From assembly GCF_937981295.1 (NCBI RefSeq), contig NZ_CALJPC010000095.1, positions 24,963-88,962 on the forward strand: a DNA stretch of 64,000 bases. Direction: 5' to 3'. The notes below the pieces were generated by a model. That model was not told where the DNA came from. It searched no databases and saw only the letters and a list, made by a program, of their open reading frames with translations. Position 1 is the stretch's first letter. The number at the start of each line of letters is the position of its first letter. This stretch comes from an uncultured Campylobacter sp. Its GTDB lineage: Bacteria; Campylobacterota; Campylobacteria; Campylobacterales; Campylobacteraceae. The translations under genes were made by a program, and so were the position numbers. Of this stretch, positions 1 through 8,704 are shown in pieces.

Positions 1-250
1 GACCCGGAGTTGAAATTCTTTTAACTTCGTTTATCACGCTCCTGCCCTTTTCGTCATATTTAAGCACTACGTTGATGATCTTTTTATTGTTTTCCTCTAC
101 TACGTTGTAGCTCTCGATATAGCCCTTCTCGGCTAAAATTTTAAGCATAGCCTCAACGACGTTTGAGTGAAAAAGCTTAGTCGTATCTAGCCTTCGCATC
201 GCAGCATTTCTGATGCGAGTTAATCCATCTGAAATAAGATCGTTAATCAT
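1..250 (-). CDS. rpsH: 30S ribosomal protein uS8 (S8), C-terminal end cut by window edge
   Basis: The N-terminal half of small-subunit protein uS8, a primary 16S rRNA binder that helps assemble the 30S platform. The reading starts [20 protein letters not shown], the typical S8 opening, and stays open to the left edge, so the C-terminus is outside the window. The ATG is 9 bases after the rpsN stop codon on the minus strand, with an AGAAGAG-type ribosome site before it. It is the most downstream gene of the S10-spc operon visible here, in the usual order rpsN-rpsH. In E. coli S8 is the autorepressor of the spc operon; nothing here tests that. Confidence 0.95.
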   Translation of the reverse strand, partial: MINDLISDGLTRIRNAAMRRLDTTKLFHSNVVEAMLKILAEKGYIESYNVVEENNKKIINVVLKYDEKGRSVINEVKRISTPG

Positions 251-259
251 CTCTTCTCC

Positions 260-445
260 TTACCAGCTTGCTTTTTTTAGACCCGGGATCAAGCCCTCGT
301 TTGCCATCTTGCGAAGGCAAACGCGACAAATTCCAAAATCTTTATAAACGGAGTGCGGACGACCGCAAATTTGACATCTGGTATATGCGCGAGTGCTAAA
401 TTTAGCGGGGCGTTTCGCCTTGGCTACCATTGATTTTTTTGCCAT
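260..445 (-). CDS. rpsN: 30S ribosomal protein uS14, zinc-binding type
   Basis: The short 61-residue type Z form of uS14, a 3'-domain protein of the 30S head. Two CxxC pairs (CQIC and CRVC) form the zinc ribbon, and the protein ends [11 protein letters not shown], the standard C-terminus. The start MAKKSMVAK is chosen because the family begins there; an upstream in-frame start would add six unrelated residues (MQKEND) overlapping the ribosome site AAAGGAAAATG. It lies tightly between rplE and rpsH. Having the zinc form rather than the longer zinc-free form is normal for Campylobacterota. Confidence 0.96.
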   Translation of the reverse strand: MAKKSMVAKAKRPAKFSTRAYTRCQICGRPHSVYKDFGICRVCLRKMANEGLIPGLKKASW

Positions 446-446
446 A

Positions 447-992
447 TCATTTTCCTTTTGCAAAAGGCATGCCGAATAACTCTAGCAATTTAAATGCCTC
501 TTTATCGTTATTTGTAGTCGTTACAACGGTTATATTCATACCGTGAGTTCTTAAAATTTGATCGTATTCGACCTCAGGGAACATCAGCTGCTCTTGCAAG
601 CCGAAGTTGTAATTGCCGCGTCCGTCAAAGCCCGTTCTAGGTAGTCCTCGGAAATCCTTAACTCTAGGAAGCGCGATAGAGATCAGTTTGTCTAGGAAGG
701 CAAACATCTGCTCCTTTCGTAACGTAACCATTATGCCTACCGGAAAACCTTCGCGAACTTTAAAGCCTGCAACCGATTTTTTTGCATTGACGATAAGCGC
801 TTTTTGACCTGCGATCAGCGAGATAGTATCGGCCATATTTTGAAGCACTTTTTGATCTTTGCTCGATTCGCCCGTTCCTACGCTGATAACGATCTTTTCA
901 AGCGCCGGGATAAGCATAGGATTTTTTATATCAAATTCTTTCTGCAAAGCAGCTCTGATGGAATTAGCGTATTTATCTTTTAGTCTGCTCAT
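447..992 (-). CDS. rplE: 50S ribosomal protein uL5
   Basis: uL5 binds 5S rRNA and contacts the P-site tRNA and the 30S head. The 181-residue product has the family hallmarks [40 protein letters not shown] and [13 protein letters not shown] two codons upstream would give MIMSRL, but the ATG (MSRLKDKY) has AGAGG at good spacing and matches the family start, so it is preferred. It follows rplX at a tight junction in the canonical operon order. Confidence 0.96.
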   Translation of the reverse strand: MSRLKDKYANSIRAALQKEFDIKNPMLIPALEKIVISVGTGESSKDQKVLQNMADTISLIAGQKALIVNAKKSVAGFKVREGFPVGIMVTLRKEQMFAFLDKLISIALPRVKDFRGLPRTGFDGRGNYNFGLQEQLMFPEVEYDQILRTHGMNITVVTTTNNDKEAFKLLELFGMPFAKGK

Positions 993-994
993 AA

Positions 995-1228
995 TCAACC
1001 CTCTACCAACGCAACGTTTGAAATATCCATAGGCATCTCTTTGCTTGTAAAGCCGCCTTGCGGATTTTGCTCGGTTGGTTTGATAGCCTTTTTAGCCATT
1101 TTACAACCCTCGACGATAACTTGAGCTTTTTTAGGAAACACGGCTTTGACTGTGCCTGTTTTGCCCTTATCGTCACCTGCGATGATCTTTACTTGATCGC
1201 CCTTTTTAATCTTAAATTTTACTGCCAT
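995..1228 (-). CDS. rplX: 50S ribosomal protein uL24
   Basis: uL24 starts 50S assembly by binding domain I of 23S rRNA. The 77-residue product opens [20 protein letters not shown], which is the KOW motif, followed by [21 protein letters not shown]. Its length is normal for Campylobacter uL24, which lacks the longer C-terminal tail of E. coli L24. The start codon overlaps the rplN stop by one base, which suggests translational coupling inside the spc segment of the operon. Confidence 0.96.
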   Translation of the reverse strand: MAVKFKIKKGDQVKIIAGDDKGKTGTVKAVFPKKAQVIVEGCKMAKKAIKPTEQNPQGGFTSKEMPMDISNVALVEG

Positions 1229-1596
1229 TATAAAACCTCCGGAGCCAGCGAAACGATCTTCATAAAACCGCCGTATCTGACCTCTCTACCGATAGGACCG
1301 AAAATACGAGTGCCAATCGGCTCTTTTTTTGAATCCAAAATAACGGCTGCGTTCTCATCGAATCTAATTAGCGAGCCATTGCCTCTGTGCAACTCTTTAG
1401 TCGTACGAACGACTACGGCTTTTACTACTTGACCGCGCTTAATCTTGCCGTTAGGGAGCGCTTTTTTTACAGAGCAAACGATAATATCGCCGATTGTGGC
1501 GTATCTTCTTTTGCTGCCGCCCAAAACTTTAATACACATAAGTTCTTTTGCGCCGCTATTATCAGCCACCGCAAGTCTGGTAAAACTCTGTATCAT
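1228..1596 (-). CDS. rplN: 50S ribosomal protein uL14
   Basis: uL14 sits at the subunit interface near bridge B8 and interacts with uL19. The 122-residue product has the invariant opening [19 protein letters not shown], then [15 protein letters not shown] and the C-terminal [26 protein letters not shown] region. Full length for the family. The start overlaps the last base of rpsQ, so the two are probably translationally coupled. Position between rpsQ and rplX is canonical. Confidence 0.97.
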   Translation of the reverse strand: MIQSFTRLAVADNSGAKELMCIKVLGGSKRRYATIGDIIVCSVKKALPNGKIKRGQVVKAVVVRTTKELHRGNGSLIRFDENAAVILDSKKEPIGTRIFGPIGREVRYGGFMKIVSLAPEVL

Positions 1597-1847
1597 TATT
1601 CAACTCCTGTTTTCAAAACCGCTTTTAAGCGAAACGATTTTCTAGCGCTTAGCGGTCTGCACTCGATCGCAGATATGGTGTCGCCGATCTTTACGACGTT
1701 GTTCTCATCGTGGATCAGATATTTTTTAAATCTTTTTACGATCTTTCTATATCTAGGGTGCATGACCCTTCTTTCTACCAAAACGGTAGCTGTTTTATCG
1801 CCCGCCTTCTTTACGACTACGCCTTGAATTTCTCTTTTAAATGCCAT
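1596..1847 (-). CDS. rpsQ: 30S ribosomal protein uS17
   Basis: uS17 is a primary binder of the 16S rRNA 5' domain. The 83-residue OB-fold product shows the family signature block [20 protein letters not shown] followed by [18 protein letters not shown] and the [10 protein letters not shown] segment. Full length. It lies 9 bases after rpmC and abuts rplN in the normal S10-spc order. Confidence 0.96.
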   Translation of the reverse strand: MAFKREIQGVVVKKAGDKTATVLVERRVMHPRYRKIVKRFKKYLIHDENNVVKIGDTISAIECRPLSARKSFRLKAVLKTGVE

Positions 1848-1856
1848 AACCTATCC

Positions 1857-2039
1857 TTATTTCGCTTTAATAGCGGTGTTGATTCTAGCGATATCTTTTT
1901 TGATAGCGCAAATCTCGTTAGGATTGCTTAGCTGCATAGTTTTTAGCTTTTGTCTAGCCGTAAATAAAAGCAACTTACTTTGTTTCAACATAGAATTTAG
2001 CTCAGCCAAATCTTTATCTTTCAAATCAGTATATTTCAT
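1857..2039 (-). CDS. rpmC: 50S ribosomal protein uL29
   Basis: uL29 is a small two-helix protein at the polypeptide exit tunnel, close to uL23, where nascent-chain factors dock. The 60-residue product begins [18 protein letters not shown] and contains [16 protein letters not shown], equivalent to the family's LRFQLATGQLENP stretch. The start lies inside the 3' end of rplP (14-base overlap), indicating coupling. Confidence 0.95.
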   Translation of the reverse strand: MKYTDLKDKDLAELNSMLKQSKLLLFTARQKLKTMQLSNPNEICAIKKDIARINTAIKAK

Positions 2040-2451
2040 TTTCGCTTTCCCTACTTACGATTTTCGTTTTAAAAGGTAGTTTATGAATCGAAAGCATAAG
2101 CGCCTCTTTAGCAACCTCTTCGCTAACGCCGGTCATCTCGAAAATGATCCTGCCCGGTTTTATATTCATTACCCACTCTTCTACGCCGCTCTTACCTTTA
2201 CCCATACGAGTTTGTAGAGGTTTTTTGGTAAGCGGTTTGTCTGGGAATACCTTAATCCAAATTTTAGCTTGACGATTCACGAAGCGCGTCATCGCGACAC
2301 GAGCCGCTTCGATCTGGCGAGAATTTACCCTACCCGCCTCTACCGCTTTGATACCGAAATCGCCGAATGTCAAGGAATTTCCTCTCGTCGCATAGCCGCG
2401 ATTGCGACCTTTCATCATCTTGCGGTATTTTGTTCTTTTTGGCATCAACAT
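2026..2451 (-). CDS. rplP: 50S ribosomal protein uL16
   Basis: uL16 organises the A-site and elbow region of the 50S subunit and is needed late in assembly. The 141-residue product opens [20 protein letters not shown] and has [19 protein letters not shown] and the C-terminal [12 protein letters not shown] block. The first of two close ATG codons is kept because GAGG is well spaced to it. Full length, 2 bases after rpsC. Confidence 0.96.
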   Translation of the reverse strand: MLMPKRTKYRKMMKGRNRGYATRGNSLTFGDFGIKAVEAGRVNSRQIEAARVAMTRFVNRQAKIWIKVFPDKPLTKKPLQTRMGKGKSGVEEWVMNIKPGRIIFEMTGVSEEVAKEALMLSIHKLPFKTKIVSRESENEIY

Positions 2452-2453
2452 AA

Positions 2454-3149
2454 CTATTTACCTCTTCTTGGTCTGCGTGTTTTTTTAGGCGCATCATCGG
2501 TCTTTTCAGCCTGGATGCCTTTTTGTAAAATTTCACCCTTAAAGATCCAAACCTTAATGCCGATATTACCGTAGGTCGTATGCGCTTCGGCAAAGCCGTA
2601 ATCGATCCTAGCCCTTAGAGTATGAAGCGGAACGCGTCCCTCCAAATACCATTCGGTTCTAGCCATCTCCGCACCGCCCAAGCGACCTGCGACGCAAATT
2701 TTAATTCCCTTTGCGCCTGCTTTTTGAGCGCCTTGGATGACTTTTTTCATAGCGCGGCGGAATGCAACGCGGCGCTCTAGCTGCATAGCTACGTTTTCCG
2801 CAGCCAAAAGTGCGTTCGAGCCTACTTTGCGCTCCTCTTTGATATTGATGGCGATGTCTTTATTGACTAGCTTAACGACTTCGCTTCTTAAATTTTCGAC
2901 CTCGCCGCCTTTTTTGCCGATGATAATACCCGGTCTTGCGGCTACGATCGTTACGCGAATTTTCTTAGCCGTTCTTTCGATAAGAATTTGGCTAATTCCC
3001 GCATAGTAAAGCTTAGCTTTTAAAAATTTACGGATCTTGTAATCCTCGCCGATACTCTCGGAAAGCGTCGCTTTAGAAGGAAACCATCTAGACTCCCAAT
3101 TTCGATTAATTCCTAATCTTAAACCGATCGGATTTACTTTCTGTCCCAT
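2454..3149 (-). CDS. rpsC: 30S ribosomal protein uS3
   Basis: uS3 lines the mRNA entry channel and contributes to the ribosomal helicase activity. The 231-residue product begins [20 protein letters not shown] and has a type 2 KH domain with the [11 protein letters not shown] loop, then [16 protein letters not shown] and [20 protein letters not shown]. The C-terminus is a basic tail ([10 protein letters not shown]). Full length, abutting rplV. Confidence 0.97.
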   Translation of the reverse strand: MGQKVNPIGLRLGINRNWESRWFPSKATLSESIGEDYKIRKFLKAKLYYAGISQILIERTAKKIRVTIVAARPGIIIGKKGGEVENLRSEVVKLVNKDIAINIKEERKVGSNALLAAENVAMQLERRVAFRRAMKKVIQGAQKAGAKGIKICVAGRLGGAEMARTEWYLEGRVPLHTLRARIDYGFAEAHTTYGNIGIKVWIFKGEILQKGIQAEKTDDAPKKTRRPRRGK

Positions 3150-3482
3150 TTACGCTTCCTTCTTACTTGGTTTTGCTACTTCGACGATAATGTGCGAAGT
3201 AGGCTTGCGGATACGGCTAGCCGTACCTCTGGCGCGCGGACGAAATCTCTTAAGCACCGGACCCGCATCCACTCGGCAGCTGGTAACTACGACCTCTTCG
3301 GGCTCAAAGCCGCCGTTTGCGACCGCACTTGAAATCGCCGTAGCGATATATTTCGCGCCGCGATTAGGCGTAAATTCCAAAGTAGCAAGGGCAAATTCCG
3401 CATTCATGCCTTGAATTTGTTTTGCGATAAGTCTTGCTTTTGTCGGCGAAAGGCGAACAAATTTAATAGTTGATTTACTCAT
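3150..3482 (-). CDS. rplV: 50S ribosomal protein uL22
   Basis: uL22 has a long beta-hairpin that lines the exit tunnel, where macrolide-resistance changes map in other bacteria. The 110-residue product has [16 protein letters not shown], the central [20 protein letters not shown], and the hairpin [21 protein letters not shown]. The hairpin looks wild type by eye. Position between rpsS and rpsC is canonical. Confidence 0.96.
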   Translation of the reverse strand: MSKSTIKFVRLSPTKARLIAKQIQGMNAEFALATLEFTPNRGAKYIATAISSAVANGGFEPEEVVVTSCRVDAGPVLKRFRPRARGTASRIRKPTSHIIVEVAKPSKKEA

Positions 3483-3491
3483 ATTCTATCC

Positions 3492-3773
3492 TTACTTGCC
3501 GATCTTTTTCTGCACGGAGCCTTTGTGGCCTTTGAAAGTGCGCGTAGGAGCGAACTCGCCTAATTTATAACCGATATGATGCTCGGTGACGTAAACCGGG
3601 ATAAAATTCTTTCCGTTATGAACGTTAAACGTAAGTCCGATCATCTCAGGCACGATCGTGCTTCGTCTCGACCAAGTCTTGATCGGTTTGTTATCGCCGG
3701 CTTTCTTTGCCGCAACGACTTTTTTCATTACGTGATCATCTACGAAAGGACCTTTTTTTAGCGATCTAGCCAT
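3492..3773 (-). CDS. rpsS: 30S ribosomal protein uS19
   Basis: uS19 binds 16S rRNA with uS13 in the 30S head near the A site. The 93-residue product begins [19 protein letters not shown] and has the family block [19 protein letters not shown], then [20 protein letters not shown] and a basic C-terminus. Full length, 2 bases after rplB. Confidence 0.97.
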   Translation of the reverse strand: MARSLKKGPFVDDHVMKKVVAAKKAGDNKPIKTWSRRSTIVPEMIGLTFNVHNGKNFIPVYVTEHHIGYKLGEFAPTRTFKGHKGSVQKKIGK

Positions 3774-3775
3774 TT

Positions 3776-4606
3776 TTATTTTCCTTTCCTTCTTGAAATT
3801 ATAAGCTTATCGCTCGCTTTTTTATGGCGAGTTTTATAGCCCTTCGTCGGTTTACCCCACGGAGTTACCGGATGGCGACCGGAGTTTTTCTTGCCCTCGC
3901 CACCGCCGTGCGGGTGATCAACCGGGTTCATTGCAGAACCTCTGGTTTGAGGACGGATACCTCTGTGGCGGTTACGTCCGGCTTTACCAATGACGACGTT
4001 TGCCCACTCTTCGTTACCCACTACGCCGATACTAGCCATACACTCTGCAAGCACTCTTCTCATCTCACCGCTAGGCAGACGCAAAATGACGTATTTTTCC
4101 TCTTTACCCATAAGCTGAGCATAGCCTCCTGCGCTACGTGCCATTTGGGCGCCTTTGCCGGGTTTTAACTCGATATTGTGCAGGATAGTTCCCACAGGGA
4201 TGTTTTTCATCTTCATCGCGTTGCCAGGTTTAATATCTAATCCACCCTCGGCAGCGGCTACTACGTCGCCCACTTTAAGATCGTTAGGCTTGATAATGTA
4301 GCGCTTCTCGCCGTCTGCGTATGAGATCAATGCGATACGGCAGTTGCGATTCGGATCGTATTCAATCGCCTCGACCTTGCCAGCAACGCCGAATTTATTT
4401 CGCTTAAAATCGACAATTCTATAAAGTTTAGCGGCTCCAGCTTGTTTATGACGGCTGGTAATGCGACCGTTATTGTTCCTTCCGGCAGCGGCAGGAATTT
4501 TAACAAGCAAACCTCTAACGCTAGCTTTTGCAGTGATATCCTCGCTGCTAAGACCAGTCATAAATCTTCTACTTGGAGTATAGGGTTTATAAGTTTTAAT
4601 CGCCAT
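3776..4606 (-). CDS. rplB: 50S ribosomal protein uL2
   Basis: uL2 is required for subunit joining and peptidyl transferase activity. The 276-residue product has the RNA-binding OB and SH3-like domains, the [19 protein letters not shown] stretch, and the near-invariant [20 protein letters not shown] motif with the functional histidine (HPHGGG) towards the C-terminus. Full length. It lies 1 base after rplW and 2 bases before rpsS. Confidence 0.97.
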   Translation of the reverse strand: MAIKTYKPYTPSRRFMTGLSSEDITAKASVRGLLVKIPAAAGRNNNGRITSRHKQAGAAKLYRIVDFKRNKFGVAGKVEAIEYDPNRNCRIALISYADGEKRYIIKPNDLKVGDVVAAAEGGLDIKPGNAMKMKNIPVGTILHNIELKPGKGAQMARSAGGYAQLMGKEEKYVILRLPSGEMRRVLAECMASIGVVGNEEWANVVIGKAGRNRHRGIRPQTRGSAMNPVDHPHGGGEGKKNSGRHPVTPWGKPTKGYKTRHKKASDKLIISRRKGK

Positions 4607-4607
4607 T

Positions 4608-4889
4608 TTACGCCTCCACGCTTTCTAAGCTTGCACCCTCAGGTAGTTTGACGTAGAATTTCTTCACATCATTTCTAACGCCAGTTCTGCCTTTAAATCT
4701 TTTTACTTTGCCGTCCTGTCTTAAAGAATTTATCTTTAGCGGAGTGATCCCGAAATAGTTCTTCAAAACGCTCTTTAGTCCGTTTTTCGTAACCGACGGG
4801 CTAGTTTGGATAACGACCACGCCGTTTTCTTGAAGACCGAGAGACTTTTCCGTATAAAGGATCGTTTTGATATCTGTTATATCTGCCAT
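4608..4889 (-). CDS. rplW: 50S ribosomal protein uL23
   Basis: uL23 forms the docking site at the exit tunnel for trigger factor and SRP. The 93-residue product begins [20 protein letters not shown] and has the family core [20 protein letters not shown] followed by [11 protein letters not shown]. Length is normal. One base separates it from rplD upstream. Confidence 0.95.
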   Translation of the reverse strand: MADITDIKTILYTEKSLGLQENGVVVIQTSPSVTKNGLKSVLKNYFGITPLKINSLRQDGKVKRFKGRTGVRNDVKKFYVKLPEGASLESVEA

Positions 4890-4890
4890 T

Positions 4891-5505
4891 TTAGTCCTCT
4901 TTCACTATTGATTCAAATGCCGCTTTTTCGAATACGACCGAGCCGTAAACTGCGATTAGGTAAGCATTGACCTCGCTTGCATCGATGACATAGCAATTTT
5001 TTAGATTTCTATAGGCCAAAAGAGTTTGTGCGTCTAGCTCGTTTTTAACGATTAGCGCATCTCTAACGCCCAGTTTCTTAATAAAATTTGCCGCATCTTT
5101 GGTTTTACCGCTTTTTAGCTCCAAATCGTCGAAGATAAAAATTTTACCCTCGTTTGCTTTCTCATTGATAGCAAATTCCAGCGCAAGGCGTTTTTGCTTT
5201 TTATTGACCTTCTGCTCGTAATTTCGCTCGTTAGTCGGACCGAATGCGACCGCGCCGCCTACCCAGACATTGGTTCTGGTTGAGCCCGCTCTAGCGCCGC
5301 CGCGGCCCTTTTGTCGCCATGGTTTTTTACCGCCGCCACTAACCTCGGCGCGAGTTTTAGCGTTAGCCGTATTTGCACGAAGCGAAGCAAGGTAAGATTT
5401 GACGTACAAATATAGATTGTGCGAATTGACTTCCGAAAATTTCACAGGGATTTCAATTTCGCTTGCTTTTTTTAGTTTTTCGTTAAGCACGCTTACTTTA
5501 CTCAT
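4891..5505 (-). CDS. rplD: 50S ribosomal protein uL4
   Basis: uL4 binds domain I of 23S rRNA and reaches into the exit tunnel with an extended loop; that loop is visible as [20 protein letters not shown] and [20 protein letters not shown]. The 204-residue product is full length. In E. coli L4 is also the S10-operon autoregulator through the mRNA leader. The start overlaps the rplC stop by 4 bases (ATGA-type), so the two genes are coupled. Confidence 0.96.
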   Translation of the reverse strand: MSKVSVLNEKLKKASEIEIPVKFSEVNSHNLYLYVKSYLASLRANTANAKTRAEVSGGGKKPWRQKGRGGARAGSTRTNVWVGGAVAFGPTNERNYEQKVNKKQKRLALEFAINEKANEGKIFIFDDLELKSGKTKDAANFIKKLGVRDALIVKNELDAQTLLAYRNLKNCYVIDASEVNAYLIAVYGSVVFEKAAFESIVKED

Positions 5506-6080
5506 TTTACTATCCTTATTCTGCCCATTGCACCGTTAAATCCAGGAACCGAGCCCTTAAGCACTAAAATTTTATTCTCGGCATCAAAGCTTACGACTTC
5601 GTTTTTAGCAGTGATCGTTTCGTTTCCAGTGTGTCCCGCCATCCTCATACCAGGCTGAACGCGACCGGGCCACTCGCAGTTGCCAATAGAACCAGGTCTT
5701 CGGTGGAAGCGGCTACCGTGCGCTGCAGGACCGCCCGCAAAACCATGACGTTTGATAACGCCCTGATAGCCCTTACCCTTGGATCTGAAGCTTACTTTTA
5801 CGATCTTAGCTCCGCTCAAAACATCTAAATTTTGATCGCCAAGCTCGGCATTTTCTAAGCTTAGAGTCGCAAATTTATTAAATTCCTTGCTTAGGCTATA
5901 TTTCTTTTGAATTCCGGCGATAGCTTTGTTATGCGCTTTGCCGTCTGCGTAGGCTACGATAGCTTTTTTCTCATCGCAAACTTCGCAAATTTTGGTATTA
6001 ATAAGTCGCAAAAGAGTCACGGGCGTGCTGCTCGTGTTGATCGTCCTACTCATACCTATTTTTTCTACGATATATTCCAT
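5502..6080 (-). CDS. rplC: 50S ribosomal protein uL3
   Basis: uL3 is an early-assembly 50S protein whose loop approaches the peptidyl transferase centre. The 192-residue product begins [17 protein letters not shown] and contains [40 protein letters not shown] and [13 protein letters not shown]. These are the family signature segments, including the glutamine-methylation region seen in E. coli. Full length; 11 bases after rpsJ. Confidence 0.96.
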   Translation of the reverse strand: MEYIVEKIGMSRTINTSSTPVTLLRLINTKICEVCDEKKAIVAYADGKAHNKAIAGIQKKYSLSKEFNKFATLSLENAELGDQNLDVLSGAKIVKVSFRSKGKGYQGVIKRHGFAGGPAAHGSRFHRRPGSIGNCEWPGRVQPGMRMAGHTGNETITAKNEVVSFDAENKILVLKGSVPGFNGAMGRIRIVK

Positions 6081-6091
6081 TGTTTTACCCC

Positions 6092-6403
6092 TTATTTGCC
6101 CATCGCGTGAACTTCGACGTTGACTTCCGGAGCCAAATCAAGCTTAGTTAGCGAATCAACCGTATCTGGCGTAGCCGCTACGATGTCTAGCATACGAGCG
6201 TGAATTTTCATCTCAAACTGCTCTCTGGAGTCTTTATTTACGTGCGGAGATCTTAAAACGGTGTAGCGTTTAATCTTCGTAGGCATCGGCACGGGACCTC
6301 TGACGTCCGCACCTGTTCTTTTTACGGCTTCAACGATAGCCGAAACTGTGCGATCTAAAACTCGATGGTCATAAGCCTTGAGTTTTAACCTAATTTTTTG
6401 CAT
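6092..6403 (-). CDS. rpsJ: 30S ribosomal protein uS10
   Basis: uS10 is a 30S head protein that also acts in transcription antitermination as NusE. The 103-residue product has [20 protein letters not shown], the [20 protein letters not shown] loop, and [24 protein letters not shown] just upstream would add one residue, but AAGGA is spaced correctly for the ATG (MQKIRLKL), which matches the family start. It is the first gene of the operon, directly behind the strong promoter. Confidence 0.96.
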   Translation of the reverse strand: MQKIRLKLKAYDHRVLDRTVSAIVEAVKRTGADVRGPVPMPTKIKRYTVLRSPHVNKDSREQFEMKIHARMLDIVAATPDTVDSLTKLDLAPEVNVEVHAMGK

Positions 6404-6460
6404 CACTTTTCCTTAATAAAGAACTTGTCGCAACGCGCGACCTTTTGTTTCAAACAAAAG
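6404..6460 (-). promoter_or_regulatory. 5' leader of the S10 operon with two hairpins
   Basis: The predicted leader of about 57 bases starts with a perfect 9-bp inverted repeat (CTTTTGTTT/AAACAAAAG around one central base, 6442-6460). A second shorter one follows (GTCGC/GCGAC, 6427-6441). The rpsJ ribosome site AAGGA lies downstream of both. In E. coli the S10 leader is the target of L4 feedback; in Campylobacterota this is not established to my knowledge, so regulation is inference from structure only. Confidence 0.45.
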
Positions 6461-6466
6461 ACGCAC

Positions 6467-6495
6467 ATTATATAAAAGCGCTCCCTTTTTGTCAA
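6467..6495 (-). promoter_or_regulatory. Strong sigma70 promoter of the S10 operon
   Basis: On the minus strand TTGACA (6490-6495) and TATAAT (6467-6472) are separated by exactly 17 bp, a perfect consensus pair. This is notable because Campylobacter sigma70 promoters usually have a good -10 and no recognisable -35. It points into rpsJ with the start of transcription expected near 6460. Confidence 0.85.
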
Positions 6496-6520
6496 GAAAA
6501 TAACCAAATTTTATGGAAAT

Positions 6521-6664
6521 ATTTCCTTTTAATAAGGAAAGATATATAGAATTTCGAAAATTTTTAGAGTGCCGAAAAATTTCAATACAAAAATTTTGGA
6601 TAAATTTAGAAGGATATAAAAAATCTCATAGGATTTTTCAGATTTATTTCCTTTTAATAAGGAA
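6521..6664. repeat. Two copies of a 20-bp palindromic repeat between rpsJ and the AAA ATPase gene
   Basis: The 20-mer ATTTCCTTTTAATAAGGAAA occurs at 6521-6540 and again at 6645-6664. Each copy is a hairpin (TTTCCTT/AAGGAAA, 5-base loop). The first is preceded by the palindrome GGAAATATTTCC. The copies lie in the divergent spacer, and the second is 18 bases before the ATPase start codon, as expected of operators. No binding protein can be named. Confidence 0.55.
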
Positions 6665-6682
6665 AATTTTAAAATACTCGCT

Positions 6683-8014
6683 ATGAATGATCTAAAATTT
6701 TTTTACGAAAATCCGCCGGAATTTGCGGGCTTTATCCCGCGCAAAAGAGGTATCGGCTCTGCCAAAACCATAATCTACGGCGTGCTAAATTCCGGCAAAA
6801 GCGCCGTGCTGAAAAATGAAATTTCAGAGCTTAAAAAAGATGAAATTTTGTATCTAAATTTAGCCGATCTGCGCCTTGAGGATATGGTAGCGGGTGGCAC
6901 GATCGTTGCGGCCAAAAATAGCGCGGACAATACAAACGGCAGCGAAGTAAATGAGAATGAAATAAGTAGAGAGACTACGCTCGATGCAGATATTTCGGAT
7001 ATAGATGAATTTTACTGCGCCGCCATAAAAAATACAGATACAAAAAATGAAAGCGCAAACAGCTTAAACAACGCAAAAAATGCGGAGTCAGGTGGCATAA
7101 AAAACAGGAGCGAGAATTTCTTTCGCGAGATCAAGAAGTTTTTGGCGGTCAACGAGCAAATTTCATCGCTTTTTTTAGATAATTTTAGTAGCGCCGATTT
7201 TGAAATTTCATCGCTCCAAAGCTTCGCCGAGGGGCTAAATTTAAAGCGCTTTATCATCTCTACTCGCGATAGAGAGTTAGTTTTGCCGGGTTTTGAGCGG
7301 CTTGAGCTTTTGCCGCTTTCGTTTGAAGAATTTATCGCCTTCGATAAGCGCCACAACGAGATAAACTCGATGATTTCGGCCTTTTTAGCCCAAGGTGGCG
7401 GCGCAAAAAATCCCTTCATAGCGCCTGCCGAAATTTTAGAATTCGAGCAGAGACTGCTTGCGGCAAACTTTAGCCGCACGGAAATTTTAATCCTCAAAGA
7501 GTGCCTAAGCTCTGTCCACGCCGCATTTAGCGCAAATAAAATTTACACCGCGCTAAAGACGCGCATCAAGATCTCCAAAGACGCCGTATACGGCACTATC
7601 GCCAAGCTTGAACGGGAAAATTTCATCAGATTTTTAAGCAAAGCGGGCGAGCCCGCGCGCGCAAAAAAATTATATTTTTCGCATTTTAATATGCGCGAAA
7701 TTTTAACAAGCAAAAAGGACTTCTCGAAAAAATTTGCCAACGTCCTTTTTTGCGAGCTTTTGGGGCTAAATACGCCGATTTTTTACACAAAAGAGCTGGA
7801 TTTTTACCTGCCTGCTCTAAAAATGGGGGTTCTCGTCATCCCATTCAGCGACGCAGACATCATCTTTTTAAAATTCCGCAAAATCTTAAGCGCGCTCAAG
7901 AGACTCGGTATCACGAGCTTAAAAGCTATTTCTATGGCAAACTCCGGCAGGCTCGAGATTGAGGGCATCCGCTGCGATGTCGTGCCGTTTCATGAATTCG
8001 CGCTTAGCTTCTGA
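6683..8014 (+). CDS. AAA-type ATPase with C-terminal winged-helix-like region
   Basis: A 443-residue protein of the prokaryotic AAA ATPase type (relatives of the DUF4143/archaeal ATPase families). The Walker A is GVLNSGKS near residue 36, and the probable Walker B is SSLFLDNFS in the middle. A charged, Asn/Glu-rich stretch (about residues 75-135) is inserted between them and looks low-complexity. The C-terminal third (KIYTALKTRIKISKDAVYG, TIAKLERENFIRFLSKAGEP) resembles a winged-helix domain. No partner gene is obvious; it is transcribed away from the S10 operon. Such ATPases are common orphans in Campylobacter and their role is unknown. A role in defence or DNA binding is possible but not shown. 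Confidence 0.7.
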   Translation: MNDLKFFYENPPEFAGFIPRKRGIGSAKTIIYGVLNSGKSAVLKNEISELKKDEILYLNLADLRLEDMVAGGTIVAAKNSADNTNGSEVNENEISRETTLDADISDIDEFYCAAIKNTDTKNESANSLNNAKNAESGGIKNRSENFFREIKKFLAVNEQISSLFLDNFSSADFEISSLQSFAEGLNLKRFIISTRDRELVLPGFERLELLPLSFEEFIAFDKRHNEINSMISAFLAQGGGAKNPFIAPAEILEFEQRLLAANFSRTEILILKECLSSVHAAFSANKIYTALKTRIKISKDAVYGTIAKLERENFIRFLSKAGEPARAKKLYFSHFNMREILTSKKDFSKKFANVLFCELLGLNTPIFYTKELDFYLPALKMGVLVIPFSDADIIFLKFRKILSALKRLGITSLKAISMANSGRLEIEGIRCDVVPFHEFALSF

Positions 8015-8028
8015 TTTATTGACACTTC

Positions 8029-8060
8029 ATATCATAAAAATACAAATTTTATGATATAAT
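8029..8060 (+). promoter_or_regulatory. Palindromic operator overlapping a -10 element
   Basis: A perfect 11-bp inverted repeat (ATATCATAAAA at 8029-8039 and TTTTATGATAT at 8047-8057, 7-base spacer) runs into a consensus TATAAT at 8055-8060. The right arm and the -10 overlap, so a protein bound here would occlude the promoter of the next gene, whose ATG is 38 bases downstream. The same hairpin could instead end the ATPase transcript. Confidence 0.55.
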
Positions 8061-8097
8061 TTTAGCAAACCCATATCAATTATGCAAGAGAAAGCCG

Positions 8098-8433
8098 ATG
8101 ATCAAATTAAAAGATAAACTCATTTATGAAACGCTAAAACTGGTCGAATCGCAAGGCAAAGAGGGGCTTTTGTGTCGCAATAAGCAAAGCGATGCGGAGT
8201 TTATGAGACCCGTGAACGAATTCGCAGCTGCGAGTGGGCGCAACTACACATCGATCAAATCGACTCTTGACATAATTCATAAAAACTGGGGCTATCTGCA
8301 GCGCGAAAGTATCAAGGACACGGGGCTTGATGCGGGCAAGGCGTCGAAGATTTTCATCTACCGTCTATGCGAGTCAGGGCGAAGCTTTATCGAAAAATAC
8401 GAAAAAGCGCTCGTCCAAAACACCGACAAATAG
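8098..8433 (+). CDS. Small putative DNA-binding protein (winged-helix-like), unknown
   Basis: A 111-residue basic protein that I do not recognise at family level. The middle part (NYTSIKSTLDIIHKNWGYLQ) reads like a recognition helix, and the segment SKIFIYRLCESGRSFIEKYE looks like a wing plus C-terminal helix, as in MarR- or PadR-like small regulators. The ATG follows AAGAGAAAG. The gene lies directly behind a palindrome that overlaps its own -10, the usual layout of a self-repressing regulator. Regulation by its own product is inference. Confidence 0.55.
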   Translation: MIKLKDKLIYETLKLVESQGKEGLLCRNKQSDAEFMRPVNEFAAASGRNYTSIKSTLDIIHKNWGYLQRESIKDTGLDAGKASKIFIYRLCESGRSFIEKYEKALVQNTDK

Positions 8434-8539
8434 CCCAAAATTAAAAATTTTAAGCGCCGATTAGATAGAATTCTTTAATTTCACGTGGAGCGACAGAATT
8501 TCATTTTTATGCGACTCGCCTTGAAAAAAGGAGATGAAA

Positions 8540-8704
8540 ATGCTGGATTTTATAGTAAAAATGTTCGCATGGAAAGCTGAGTGGGAGGTAAAAAAGGAAT
8601 ATGGCAAAGAATTTGGTGATCTATCCTCCATGCGCTCAATCTTGCGCTTTATAATACTTCTTATCATACTTAGCATTTTGATTAAATTTCAATTAAGCGT
8701 ATGA
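8540..8704 (+). CDS. Small membrane protein (54 aa), unknown
   Basis: A short gene with a strong ribosome site (AAAAAAGGAGATGAAA before the ATG). The product begins MLDFIVKMFAWKAEWEVKKE and ends with one transmembrane helix (RFIILLIILSILIKF) after an amphipathic, charged N-terminal half. Its stop overlaps the start of the next small gene (ATGA), so the two are coupled. No family recognised. Compact membrane pairs like this occur among toxin-immunity and phage-derived genes, but no such function can be assigned. Confidence 0.6.
   Translation: MLDFIVKMFAWKAEWEVKKEYGKEFGDLSSMRSILRFIILLIILSILIKFQLSV

Noticed and set aside
8019..8060. TTGACA followed by TATAAT as a consensus promoter
   Set aside because: The spacing is about 30 bases, far from 17; the TATAAT stands but this -35 is not credited.
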